DNA of 64,000 bases, from assembly GCF_902686445.1 (NCBI RefSeq), contig NC_062216.1, forward strand, positions 8,825,084 through 8,889,083, given 5' to 3'. Shown here one piece after another: positions 10,429-21,290 of this stretch (positions are counted from its first letter, which is position 1; every line of letters starts with the position of its first letter). Under the pieces are notes generated by a model. That model worked only from the letters and a program-made list of their open reading frames with translations, did not search any database and was not told the DNA's origin. This DNA comes from Sciurus carolinensis (lineage: Eukaryota > Chordata > Mammalia > Rodentia > Sciuridae). The position numbers and the translations under genes were made by a program.

Positions 10429-13335
10429 TTCTAATGTATGCTATTTTTTGTGCCTTGTATACTTTTTAATTTCCCTTTAGTCCATTTTATCACAAGGCCC
10501 AAGATAAATAGTTGGGAAGAGTAAGAGCAAGAAAAACAATATTATGTTTCATATTATCTGTATTTGATCCATATTGCTCAGAATTTTTCTTAAAAACACC
10601 ATTTGGGTTAATTTGAACAATGAGTAAACGTTTTCATTTTCCTGTTCTCCATACCCATGTTTCTTTTCTAAAATAACTTAATTAACAGAGAAGCAGTAGA
10701 AAGATAATTGATTTTTTTCCCTACATATCCTATTGAGCATACTTTCTCAGAAATTTAAGAAATGCCTGGACACATTTGTAAAGTAAATTAAATAAACCTT
10801 TTTTTATATTCAAGACTTTCAAAAGCAAAGGTTGATCGAGTGGTGGCCAATGTACAGGCATTATAATAGCAAAAACATAAACGACAACTGGCCATCTTTA
10901 GGGCTAAGGCCAAAAGAGAAATACAGGTACTTTCTGAGCCCTCTGCACTGATACTGACGGGAGCCCCATCCAGTCAGACCGTGGGAAGAGTGGACTCAAC
11001 AGAACATTCAGTAGCAGGACCCCGCCAGTGTGCGAGCAGGTCTCACAGTGTCCATGGCTCCCAAGAGTCCCCAGGACGTAGGACCCGTCTGGTATTATGA
11101 GGGAGAGGTGCTGGATCCAGGGGCTCTGACTGCAGTTGGGCTCCCTTTCCAGGGCCTTGATCACAGATCCCTGGCAGGGGACCCAGAGCCCCCTCAGCAG
11201 TGCCCCATCTCAGGGCCCTCCCTCCTGCTGTGGCTGGGAACTCTCTCAGCACCCTGGGACCACCACCCCTCGAGGCACATGGTCTCCTGATTCAGAGGAG
11301 GAACAGAGGACAGAGAAGAACCCTATCCAGTCACACCAAGACACCTCCAACTTGAGGACCTCGGGCGTTCCCAGGTCTCTATGGACTTCACCATCGCTTC
11401 ATGGGGAGGGCTCGCTTTCTGGCTCGCACTTGTGTCCCAAATGGTTGAGGTTTGTGGGCACGTGAGATGGCACTTCATCAAAGCTTACTCAACTCACCCC
11501 TGCCGCCAGCGTGCTTAGCTCCATCCTTCCAGCACAGGACCTGCCTCCATCTCCACCCCCCACACCCAACCCATTCCACTCGCCCTCTCCAGCAGACAAG
11601 CCCTCCCACTCCACACTGGCTCTTCCCCAGGTCAGCACTGGGACAAGGTGGTGGCACCCTCCTCAGCGGTGCCACATACGTCAAAAGAGACTGTCAGCAT
11701 GCGTTGACAGCCACTGGCCCCCAACCTGAGACCAGTCCTTCAGCAAGGACTCCTTCCCCTTCCCTATGTCACCCGACCTCACCACACCCAAGGAGAAAAT
11801 GGAAGTCGAAAAAGACATAAAAAATAAAATGTGCCTTAAATCATGTTTCCAGTGACCAGTTGCTGTCACTCGGAGGTGCTTCGCACCCCCGTGCGAGAAG
11901 GCCTATTTCTGTGCTTCTCCATCTAAGAAGTTCGCACCAGTCAGCAGCCTGCTGTTCTAACAGTCTCCTGAATATAGATTGTTCGGTTAATTATAAACAC
12001 ATTTCAAAGTCATTCTTCCTGGCCTTTTTCCTGGAATGAGTGACTGCCACTCCTCGGCTCACAGAACAGGCCTCACTAGTTTTCAGTCAAGGTTCAGGGA
12101 GAAATACGCCACACCGGGATTCGATTATTTACCAACATCATGTTGGATGCGAGCCAATGAGACACCAATACATTTTCCTTTGAAGTCTGACATATTGCCT
12201 GCTGCTTCCAAGGCTGTTTTCTTGGCTGGCAGACAAATAACTGGGGCTGTTTCAAAAATCACCTCCGATTCAAGTCAAGGGAAAAAACTGTTCTTGCGAT
12301 TGGCTCGTCTTGCAGGCATTGATCTCATTCTCCGTGAGGTGCCCAAGGTGAGCCCCCAGAGTGGGAGGCCTCTCTGGGCTCTGACAGCCACTGGCCCCCA
12401 CTCTGCAACCAGGCCTTCAGCAGTCACTCAGGCGACGCCTGGCATGTCCCTGGCCCCCGGGCTGCCGACAGCCCTGCCATGAGGGCATCCGCGTGGCGCG
12501 ATGTCTTGCACAGGCTTCACTCCCCCTTGCCCGAGGGTCCCAAAGGAAGCTGACACAGAAGAAAGGTTTTGCAGGGCTTGGGGTCACAGATACCTTACTG
12601 TCAGGCTATTGGGAGGCCACACACCCGGGACAACCCAGAGAAGTCACTGAGGGGCCTCAGTGGTCACACTTGGTATCGGCTTCTGAACATGCAGGTTCTC
12701 CTTGCAGAATCTCACCTCCAACCAAATGGCCTGGGTGCAGGTTTCTGACCTCCACAGGGTAGACGAATTTTGAATTAAAAGCAATTTTTTAAAAGAAAAA
12801 AAGAAGTTTTTAGCATTCTGAAACAAAAATAAAATCTCCTTAATTGAGAAGAAAGGAACTTAAAAGCTATTTTGCCCCACTAAGTGACTACCACTTAAAC
12901 ACTTGGGGTGATGGGAAGTTCATTTATTCCATATCACTGGCCAGTCTTAGTACAATATTAAAATTTTAAATGTACAGTCAGATACACTCTCTACTCTTAT
13001 TGAAGGGCCATGAACAAGGCTTTTTGATAAATATGAGTTAACTTTTAATCTGAAGTCATTCAGAAAGAGTATAGCAATATTTACCAAATAAAATCTTCAA
13101 AGTTAGCCAAGTTATTTGTGTTGATGTGTTGATGCTATATTACAAACAATCAAAGTCTACCACATTCCAACTTTTTCATTCGTTTACTTCATTTTATATA
13201 TCTTAGTGCGTTGTTTTTCACGTTCTGCTTTGCTCAATCTGTATTTATTATTCTTGGTGCAATATCGTATAACCCATAGTTGAATTGTATGCCAGTTGCC
13301 TGAAGCCCTTCAGGTTTATACCTCATTATTTCAAC
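10429..13335. other. Unique intronic sequence, nothing recognised
   Basis: AT-rich to about 10900, then mixed and GC-rich to 12760, then AT-rich again. A 148-codon plus-strand open frame (12036-12482) has no recognisable domain and lies antisense to MSRA. Positions 12090-12340, with AGCCAATGAG at about 12152, look non-repetitive and might be conserved, but this cannot be tested here. Confidence 0.45.
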
Positions 13336-13520
13336 TTTTTTTTTGTACTAAAAATTGAACCCAGGGGTGCTCAATCACCAAGTCACATCCCTATCCCTTT
13401 TTATGTTTTATTTTGAGATAGTGTCTCGCTAAGTTGCTGAGGCTGGCTTTGAACTTGCGATCTTCCTGCTTCAGCCTCTGGAGCCGCTAGGATTACAGGC
13501 ATGCGCCACCATGTTCGGCT
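13336..13520 (-). mobile_element. B1-dID SINE (7SL/tRNA chimera)
   Basis: Minus-strand element with its A tail at the left (TTTTTTTTT from 13336). On the plus strand the ID-like half reads TTGAACCCAGGGGTGCTCAA, then a T-rich linker, then the B1-like half AAGTTGCTGAGGCTGGCTTTG, GGATTACAGGCATGCGCCAC. This fused structure is characteristic of squirrel-related rodents. Confidence 0.9.
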
Positions 13521-13961
13521 CAACATAATTTTAATAGCATCATTTTCACCTCAAAAGTATCCTAATTTAGATGACAAATTTATGTTCAAGGGTTATACTT
13601 CAAACTTTCAAAAAATTTTATCTTATTTTCTTTAATTGTGTTAAAAACTCCACAATTTAAGATTGGAATCCTTTGCCCTTCACTTCCTACCTTCTCAGTT
13701 TGTAAGATTTATCTTATTTTGAAATGATACATCTTGACTATGGAATATTTTTAATAAAATGAGTAGCTGCTCTGTGCTGCAGAAGCAGGTCCACAGAGAG
13801 GCTACAGCCTGGCTGTCCGCGTGGATGGACTGGCCCACCGCCAAGGACTGTCACTTTCATTAAGATATTGGAAATCACGGAGAACCTCCTGGGACAGGCA
13901 TAGCATGTAGAGGAAAAATGTTCTCCCCCAGGGGAAGCGTTCTCTCTACCTAATCCCTGGG

Positions 13962-14030
13962 TGCCTCAGTTTCTCCACCACAAAAGAGCACAATAATGCC
14001 ACTTCACAGGGCTGATGTGTGGAAGAAAGG
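13962..14030 (+). mobile_element. MIR SINE fragment
   Basis: GTGCCTCAGTTTCTCCACCA followed by ACAATAATGCCACTTCACAG and GGGCTGATGTGTGGA follows the MIR 3' half (CTCAGTTTCCTCATCTG-type core, then CTCACAGGGTTG). Confidence 0.55.
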
Positions 14031-15455
14031 GATGACGGCCACAGGGCACTCTCCGCCACCAGGAACAAAGACATTAAGCAACGGCAAAATGTTCAGCTCC
14101 GCTTTTGCAGTGTGCAAGGAAAGGCTCCAGCTGACTTGAAAGGGAGCCCCCCAGGAGGACAGGGGAGCCTGCAGAAGGACAGGGCCTGGCCGTGGGCGTC
14201 ATTAGCATTGTGCAGTGAGGGCAAGAGCAACAAAGGAGGTGAAGAGCTCCGGTGGCAGGAAAACAAGACCCAGAAAAAGCTCACGAATGACTACAAAAGA
14301 AGGCCTGAAAAGCCGAACGTCTTGAGTTAAAAATAATCTGTGGAAACTGTACACCAGGGACAGGTTTTAAGGACCCACCTACATGTTCTCTGATGGCCTG
14401 ATACAATAGCACATTTATGTATTTTCACACTGGAATGTGCCTGGATCCCTCACGCTGTCTATTCTCCTTTACATTCTTCTCTGATCTAAAAGCCTAATGG
14501 TAGCTCAGTGGTCACCTGCAGAGTGGACCAAATTTAAAAGTTCCTATTTAGACAGCGTTCATAAGGTACATTCAAATGATTAACCAAGGTAATGAAATCA
14601 TACTTGGGGATAACATTTTGGCCTTAACTATGGAGACCTCCATGGCTGAAGAATGAGTGTGGACAAGTATGAAGAACCACGGTCCCCCGGTTCGCTCACC
14701 GGCGGGGAGATGTAAGCCACACTCCCGTAACATTATACTTGCTACTAAAATCAAATGGGGAGAAACCATAATCATTGTAGGAAACGTCACTCCAAACAGT
14801 ATTTTCCCGGCAAAAGCTGCATCTCAAGAGTCCTTCAGAGCACTCTGGGAATGCATGGGGGTTTACAAATCAATTTGCTAAATTGTCTCGGCAGGGAATC
14901 ACGCTTTTGTGTATGGACTGAAAGACAATGCTGAATCTGCTAGGCTCTCTCAGTGAACTTTCTAGAAGAGGCTACATAAGCCCTGCAGACTTGCAAGGTG
15001 CTGGCAGGATGAAATGCCAAGTATATCGCAAAGAGCCAAATGCTGCATTTGTTTGAACTTTATGGTGCAGCTATAAACAACCAAGAAGCACAGAAGTCCT
15101 CCTCAAAAGCCATCCACTCCCTCACTCCACTGTAGGCAGGTGGACAGTGATATAAAAAGAGAACGATTCCGGAAACATGAACATGAAATTCTTGCATATA
15201 CTTAGCCAAAATGGGGACCTTAATTTAAGCATCTGCAAGAGCCAAACTGCAATTCTAAAGAAGGAATTCTTAGATGTCAAGCGTATTCTATTTTATGATC
15301 TGCATAATCCTGCCCTTTAAATACTGTTAACTTGTAGGAATTCTGTGCATGATTCGGCTCTTCTCAAGCCACACACACTGGCCCTTCAAGTGAGCTCCCA
15401 GGGCTTCTCCACCAGGTGAGCCTCTGGTCCTGGAGGGAGAAGGCAGAGCAAAAGG
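14031..15455. other. Unique intronic sequence, nothing recognised
   Basis: Low repeat content. 14560-15360 looks like non-repetitive AT-moderate DNA of the kind that can hold conserved non-coding elements. No exon or RNA recognised. Confidence 0.45.
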
Positions 15456-15459
15456 CTCA

Positions 15460-15605
15460 GAGCTGGAAAGGTCCAGTGCTCATCCAACATCCTTTCCATC
15501 AGGAAAACTGAGGGCCTGAAGATAAGTTGCCTGCCCAAAGTCAAACCATGAATGATGCGGGTTAGGACTTAAGTCTCTATAAATAGAATTGGTCACTGGA
15601 AAACA
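15460..15605 (-). mobile_element. MIR-like ancient SINE fragment
   Basis: AGAGCTGGAAAGGTCC, then CATCAGGAAAACTGAGGGCC and TTGCCTGCCCAAAGTCAAAC and GATGCGGGTTAGGACTTAAG follow a reverse MIR-like order (GAAACTGAGG, TTGCCCAAGGTCACAC, GGATTTGAACCC). Confidence 0.55.
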
Positions 15606-15808
15606 GGAAATCTTGCCACAGAACTTCATTCCCTGATATTTCCAGATCTACAGTTATATCATGTCATCAGCCTGTCCTCCAGGAGGGAGTTTCCACCAAT
15701 ACAGCAACAGAGGGAAGCTCCTAAGATAGGTCAGTGTCACTTCACATTTCCCAGCAAGACACAGAACCTCTTTTCTAACATGTCTGGAATTGGCAAATCT
15801 GAGAGACT

Positions 15809-15828
15809 AAAAAAAAAAAAAAAAAAAA
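15809..15828 (+). repeat. Poly(A) tract, about 20 A
   Basis: Homopolymer not attached to a recognised retroelement body. In the direction of MSRA transcription it is poly(U). Confidence 0.9.
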
Positions 15829-17200
15829 TCATCAAAAGAACACTTTGAACATTGACATGTGCAACATTTGTATCCCATGATAACAGACACTGATAGGATA
15901 GGAAAGTGAGGAAATCAGATATTTCCACATACGTTGTAATATCCATTATGTCTTCTACAAAATCAGAATATCCATTTAAATTCTGTACACAATGATTTTT
16001 AATCACTGACCAGCACATTTTAAAAGGCGATCACCCACCAAGCCAGGATTTGCTGAGAGTTAGGTGGCATTAGGCCCTGCTTCATGGTTCTCCCACAGTT
16101 AATCCCCACCCATCACCAGGTCTGATTCTATCTCATGGATTAGGAAACGTTCTATTCTGAACGTGCTCATTTAGGAACTGGGCTGTTTTGAGGCCAATCT
16201 CCAGGTTAAATGCACTTTAATACTTCAAAGCAGTTGTAGGACTGCTTTGTGTCCTTGTAGTTGTGTCCTTGTAGGACACCCAAGATCAGGGTGGGACAGA
16301 AATTAAAGTAGACATGAAGTCAGGGGACTTGGAGATTTTAGGATAGGAGAGGTGACAGAAACTGTCTGAAGGCTGAGGGAGACAAGCCAGGGCAGACTGT
16401 GGGTGTCCAGCTGGATTCCAGGACGCAGAGGTATCATCCCCAAGGACCCCCAAGGCACTGTTGGAAAGAAGAGGAGGGGAGGCCAGAGGGACACAAGGAA
16501 GCCAGTGTGAACAAGAGAAGGAAGCGGGAGAGGAGAGACAAAGAGAGGCAGGAATGCAGGTACAGAAAGCACAGCATACAGAGAGATTTTGAAGGAAACA
16601 GGAGACGCTGGATGTCGGAGGCGAGGAACATGGATCTAGAGGGACTTTGCCAAAAGGTGTGGAATCTAACTGGAAAGTTCGGCTCGGCCCATAAGTGAAC
16701 ACGGTAAGGTATGCATCAGGGATGGAACTTTGTTCTGCTTAAACCGTTTTACATTAATGTTTTCTCTTAAAGAATGTTCTCAATTGATGGAAAAGAAAGA
16801 GTTCATTCAATTAGATTGATTTTTTTGTGGAATAACAACCTAAAACTTCTTGAATTCCAGCCTTTGACAAAGTTATATACATCCATGTAGGGGAAAAAAC
16901 TCCTTCTTGCAAAGAAAATCTCAAACACTAAATTAGCAGGTTAATTCACAGTGTGGACGAAAGAAATAGCAAATACACAGTTTGATATTTGGGTTGTTGA
17001 AGTGAGAAAAGAAAGCACACTAGATTCTATAGAATAAGCATTCCCCATCCCAGAAATTACTAAGAGCTCGAGAGTCTTCTTGGCTGTAAGGACTTGTAAA
17101 CATCTAGAAGAGCCCAGATTTTGAAGCCCCGAGGACACTTGCTAAAACTAAGAAAGTTGGCAGTAGGCTTGCACACAATTTGGGTTTTCTTTCAGAGTTG
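15829..17200. other. Intronic sequence just downstream of the MSRA exon, nothing recognised
   Basis: Includes a perfect 14-bp tandem duplication, TTGTGTCCTTGTAG, at 16247-16260 and 16261-16274, and purine-rich DNA at 16440-16620. No repeat family or further exon recognised. Confidence 0.5.
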
Positions 17201-17209
17201 ATATCTTAC
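17201..17209 (-). promoter_or_regulatory. MSRA: Splice donor of the MSRA exon
   Basis: The minus strand reads TTTG|GTAAGATAT across the exon edge. GTAAGA is a near-consensus U1 site. Cutting here leaves one base of a Gly codon, which is the phase needed to join Gly-Met-GCFWG in the following MSRA exon. Confidence 0.9.
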
Positions 17210-17278
17210 CAAATACAGCCATCTGTGTTCCCTCTGGGAAAGGTTCAACTGTCCTGTTGCCATTGACATGATGTTTGG
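17210..17278 (-). CDS. MSRA: MSRA internal exon (exon 2 in the usual gene model), peptide methionine sulfoxide reductase A
   Basis: MSRA reduces methionine-S-sulfoxide in proteins and free methionine back to methionine, with electrons from thioredoxin; it acts in mitochondria and cytosol. Read on the minus strand, this 69-nt exon follows a pyrimidine tract ending CTAG and is followed by GTAAGA. It enters with two bases (CC) that finish an Ala codon, then encodes Lys-HHVNGNRTVEPFPEGTQMAVF and leaves with one base (G) of a Gly codon. This matches the mammalian MSRA segment linking the N-terminal presequence region to the catalytic domain, about residues 48-71 of the human precursor. The catalytic GCFWG cysteine comes in the next exon, outside the window. 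Both flanking introns are phase 1, so the exon is symmetric. There is no stop or frameshift. No other gene known to me fits this peptide. Confidence 0.96.
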
Positions 17279-17300
17279 CTAGAAAAAGAAAGAAAGAAAT
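17279..17300 (-). promoter_or_regulatory. MSRA: Splice acceptor and pyrimidine tract of the MSRA exon
   Basis: The plus strand reads AG-complement CT at 17279-17280, preceded on the minus strand by a T/C run built from TTTC repeats (the plus strand shows GAAA repeats at 17282-17299). The tract is a short TTTC microsatellite. An A-containing CTTAAAC about 35 nt upstream of the exon on the minus strand is a possible branch point, which is inference only. Confidence 0.88.
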
Positions 17301-18880
17301 GCAAGTTTAAGTGTAAAGTTCTACACACTTACTAACACATGTCATTAAATGTGTCAATGAGCCTATTTCTCATTTTGAGTTAGAAGCACACCAAAGCCAA
17401 CCCTCCCCAGAGAGTTTCGATTATCCTGTTTTTAATCTTAGTCACAGCCAAGACTAGACATCCTGTAGTCCAGGGAAGACATTTTGCAAATAAACATGCC
17501 ACGGCCCAAGTTCCTATAGGGCTGGACAGCCTGCAAGTGCCTGACCCCTGGCCAGAGGGTCCCCAGGGTGCCTGGTTTCCCCCTGACCCTCTCAACAATG
17601 AGAAGGTTGTCACAATCTGTATTTAAGTGAGACAAAAAATGAGCAGGGTAATATTGGGCCTAATTCTTCAGGAAACATAATAGCAGGACATGTCATCTCA
17701 CTACAAATCAAGCTCTGTTCCTAGGGGCCAAAGACATTGCCAGTCTTCTTAAGGACCAGATGGATATTTCCATGCCTCCCACGGTCCCTTCATCCCCCTG
17801 CCTCCCTACCACCAACCATCCTGGCTGCACTGGTGCATATCAAGGGCTGACTTAGAAATAAAAATGATCAGGTTAGAGGCTTCTGCATGAACTTGTTCTC
17901 ACAATCCCAAGCAGAGAATACCGGAGCACCTCCATGTAGGAGGACTTTAATAATACCCTCAGCACCTTTTGAACATGAGCATTTAGGTGGACAATATGGA
18001 CCGAGGAGCAGCTACACTGCTTCAGCACAAGCACTATGGTTTAAGGGGTCGCTTGAGGCTTGCTGAGCTATGGCAAAGGGCTCAGCACCAAAAAGAGGCC
18101 CTAAAAGGGCTCCTGGGGAGTGTGACATGGCTGCTGCCCTCGAAGACAACAGTTACCTTCAAGAGGCAAACATTTCAAAAATGAACGTGACAAGAAGCTT
18201 ATGATTCAGCACCAAGTCCTGGGGTGTGGACTGGGGAACAGGAGGAGCTCATGGGCGGGGGGCAAGCTGGGGAGTGGGTGCAGCAGACCTGAGGGGAGTC
18301 AATCAGGTAGGAGACAGAGGGCTGGGGCAGGTAGGGTGGGACGGGACCTCCTGGGCCAGGGAACAGCCTAGCCTAGCTGGGGCAGGGTGACGCTGGGAAG
18401 CAAGGGAGACCAAGGACGCATCATGGCTGGAACAGCCCACGGGAGGCCCTGACCCCCATCAAAACCCACGGGCAACCCTCTTCAGCTCCACGCAAGTGCT
18501 TTAGACACCGCAGGCTCTGTTCACATGCCCCTCAGGACTCCACCAGTTCTTCGGGCACTTTCCCTGGTTCCTTGTAATTGTGGTGTGATCCCAAGAACAG
18601 GAAGCCCGAGAGAAAAAACAAAGTTGCAGCGCAGGGTTCAGAGTGCGAGCCAGTGGGCTCCGCAGCCTTCCTGAGGTCCTCGGCCACAGCCAGGCACAGG
18701 GAAGTTATGGTAGAAGGTCCCTGTGACCATGTCCAGCACTCACTAATAGGATCGGGACTCCATTACTGAATCCCAAGGAACACCAGGAGCTGCCTTGCTG
18801 AGCTCCAAGTCCTGCCCTCCAGTTAGACCCCCATGGCACCCACCAGTGGTTCAGAAAGGGTATCTTTACCCACCTCAGGA
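17301..18880. other. Intronic sequence just upstream of the MSRA exon, nothing recognised
   Basis: Mixed composition, with a G-rich stretch at 18235-18400. No interspersed repeat was recognised in the 1.5 kb upstream of the exon, which is unusually repeat-free for this window. Confidence 0.5.
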
Positions 18881-18884
18881 GTAG

Positions 18885-19345
18885 GGGACCCATTTAACCC
18901 CTCTAACCCACCAAATCCACTTGTAAGAATTGAACCTAAGGAAAAATGCAGGAGGGAAAAGAAGTGTCATATACAGCAATATGCATTTGAAGTCTTACTG
19001 GTAACAATGAAATCTTACAACCAACTCAGTGCTTAAAAATTGCCATTTGTGATTTATCAGATGAATGGAATGTCACCCAACATAGTTTAAATACTACCTT
19101 AAAAGCTTTGTAGAAATGATGGAAAATATTTGGGATACTGGTAAAAAAAATTATTCTATTACACCTTTTATATAGATTATAATGACAACAAAATGAAATA
19201 TGGACACTGAGCAAAGATGGGCAGAAAAACATGCAAAATGGAAACAGGAAGACTGTGCAAGTATTTATCTTTATTCATTTCCTTTGTCATTGACAGGTTA
19301 TTTATTTACTGTCTAGGGCAAAAATATGTTTGAATTTTAAAAACC
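18885..19345 (+). mobile_element. Old L1M/L1ME 3' end
   Basis: Order of features: AAATCCACTTGTAAGAATTG, AACCTAAGGAAAAATGCAGG, GTAACAATGAAATC, CAGATGAATGGAATG, 'CTTTATTCATTTCCTTTGTC'. This matches a diverged L1ME-type 3' segment in which a hydropathic ORF2 end grades into the 3' UTR. Boundaries are approximate. Confidence 0.6.
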
Positions 19346-19589
19346 AACAAAGCTATAGACTTGACATTTTTTTCCTTGGGAGCTGGTACCCCAGGACAGT
19401 CGAGGCTCGTCTCTGGCCCAGGTGAGACGCTGCACATGCACATAAGTGCAGCCCCTTTGACACCTGCCGTGGGCTGCCCTCCACTGCAGAGCTGAGTCTC
19501 TTCCTGCGCCCTGGGAACGGCCCGCCCCTCTCACTTCCTAGCCAGCCCTGCCTTCTCTCCTTCACTACCCACATCTGAGCTATCCCAAT

Positions 19590-19862
19590 CCTAGCTAATT
19601 TCACCTCCGATACATCTTCAGAGTCCCCCCATTCTTCCCTTTGCCACCCGAACCACCCTTATCCCCTGTCTGCACCTCTACAGGCGCCTTCTAACCTTTC
19701 TGGATCCCTGACCCAGCTCACTCTTCTCAAAGCAGTCACAACTCTCTTCCAACATGAAAAAAACCTGATCACGTGGCACAAGCCCCCCCAAAGCCCTGCA
19801 GCACCTTCCCCGGCTCCCCGCTACTCCTAGGCTACGAACTCCCTTAAAACCCCACCTGCTGC
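19590..19862 (+). mobile_element. LINE L2 fragment
   Basis: AATTTCACCTCCGATACATC, 'CAAAGCAGTCACAACTC', 'CCTGATCACGTGGCACAAG', AGCACCTTCCCCGGCTCCCC and GCTACTCCTAGGCTACGAAC follow the L2 region before its 3' UTR. Confidence 0.6.
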
Positions 19863-20037
19863 CTTTCCATCCACCCACTCTCTGCTGAAGAGTGGATGGT
19901 GGAGGCGGAGGTGGAGGTGGGAAGAGGGAAACGCTCGCTCTGGGATGGAAGGAAGGAGGTTTGTCAGCTGCCCCCTCCTCACTGATGAGGTTCTCATCCA
20001 CAGGCAAGTTCCTGAAAACTTGAGTTGGTGCTTTTTT

Positions 20038-20256
20038 CTCTTTTTTGGAGGCAGGGGTGGGTACCAGGGATTGAACTCATGGGTATTCGGCCACTGAACC
20101 ACACCCCCAGCCCTGTTTTGTGTTTTATTTAGAGACAGGGTCTCTCTGAGTTGCTTAGCGCCTCGCCGTTGCTGAGGCTGGCTTTGAACTCGTGATCCTC
20201 CTGCCTCAGCCTCCCCAGCTGCTGGGATTACAGGTGTGTGCCACTGTGTCCAGCTG
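20038..20256 (-). mobile_element. B1-dID SINE
   Basis: Well preserved minus-strand copy. On the plus strand: ACCAGGGATTGAACTCATGG (ID-like half, B-box region), CCACTGAACCACACCCCCAG, GAGACAGGGTCTCTCTGAGT, then TTGCTGAGGCTGGCTTTGAA and GCTGGGATTACAGGTGTGTG (B1-like half). Short duplicated or inserted bases (AGCGCCTCGCCG) occur in the middle. Confidence 0.93.
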
Positions 20257-20339
20257 CACTTTCTTCTGAAGCAGAGCTGAGTCTGTGTTGGCCCTGCGGC
20301 AGCAGGCTCAGCATAAGCAAACCAGTGACAGGACAAGAC

Positions 20340-20570
20340 CCATGGGAGAGCCTGGGCTCTGGAACAGGACTACCTGACTTGGAACCTCTTGACTCTGTGA
20401 CCTTGTCTTAGTCACATAAGCTTCCCGTGCCTGTTTCCTCATTGTGAGCATTTCTTCGTTGTGTATTTCCTCATTTGTACCCATCTTGTGTGTAGTTTTG
20501 TGAATGAAATGATTTAAACATGTAAAGCCCAGCACATAGCACATGCTACATGACCTTTAGGCTGGTATCA
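20340..20570 (+). mobile_element. MIR SINE
   Basis: GAGCCTGGGCTCTGGAACAG, GACTCTGTGACCTTGTCTTA, TGCCTGTTTCCTCATTGTGA and AAAGCCCAGCACATAGCACA follow the full MIR order, with a small internal expansion around 20450-20490. Confidence 0.75.
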
Positions 20571-20891
20571 TCATCCCTGGGTGGACTTTTTGTTCACAGC
20601 AAGATCTGAGTCAGGAATGGTGGCTGCCTCTCTATCCATGCTCATGGCAGACATCACTAATCAACCACAGTATCCTTTCACTATCCACAAATGGGACCAT
20701 AAAATCCTTTCTCAATGTAACACCCCACAGAGTCTCTTGCCATTTAAGGGATAGAAAATGAAATCATCTCGTCACTCCTAGTCTAAGTGAAAAAACAGAA
20801 TGATGGTACAAAGAAAGAAGCCATTTTCCTTTTCATTTCTGCATGATAAGTTGCAATAAACTCTTGCAAAACCCTCTTAAATACCATACAG

Positions 20892-21290
20892 CAGTGCCCC
20901 CTTAACCATGGGCACAGTGGATGCCTGAAGCAGCGGATGCACTAGACCCACAGATCTCAGGCTTTCCCCCAGACTCAAGCGCTCTAGAGAGGAGTAAATA
21001 AGGGGTCCTGGGACACAAGCCCTGCAGTGCCACAGCTGCAAGTCTTACAACCAAGAAGGCTGCTGAGCAACCAAAGGGTGGGAAGCACATATAGCACGGA
21101 CACACTGGACAAAGAGACGACACACGCCCGGGGCGAGACAGAGCAGAATGGTGACACTCAGAACAGCACACAATTTAAAACTAATGAATTGCCTATTTCT
21201 GGAATTTTTCATTGAATATTTTTGGACCACAGTTCATCAAGTAACTAAAACCTTGAAAAGTCAGACTTTGGATAAGGAGGGATTACTATA
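20892..21290 (-). mobile_element. TcMar-Tigger-type DNA transposon relic
   Basis: Left end CAGTGCCCCCTTAACCATG and right end GGATAAGGAGGGATTACTAT are degenerate inverted terminal repeats. Internal phrases GTGGATGCCTGAAGC, 'ACAATTTAAAACTAATGAATTG' and 'TTCTGGAATTTTTCATTGAA' match Tigger2/MER44-type non-autonomous elements. No transposase frame remains. Confidence 0.65.

Larger units (their letters stand above)
1..17209 (-). other. MSRA: MSRA intron downstream of the exon (intron 2, partial)
   Basis: The left 17.2 kb lies downstream of the exon in transcription order. The next MSRA exon should begin by completing Gly and then encode Met-GCFWG; no reverse-strand sequence with that motif and an AG acceptor is seen here, so the intron extends past the left edge. 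Confidence 0.82.

Noticed and set aside
12036..12482. 148-codon open frame on the plus strand
   Set aside because: No protein family recognised; no acceptor or donor consistent with an exon of an antisense gene. Kept only as possible conserved non-coding DNA.
17161..17300. The MSRA exon as a processed pseudogene
   Set aside because: It has intact splice sites and intronic flanks, and the reading frame is open with the expected residues, so it is a genuine exon rather than a retrocopy.
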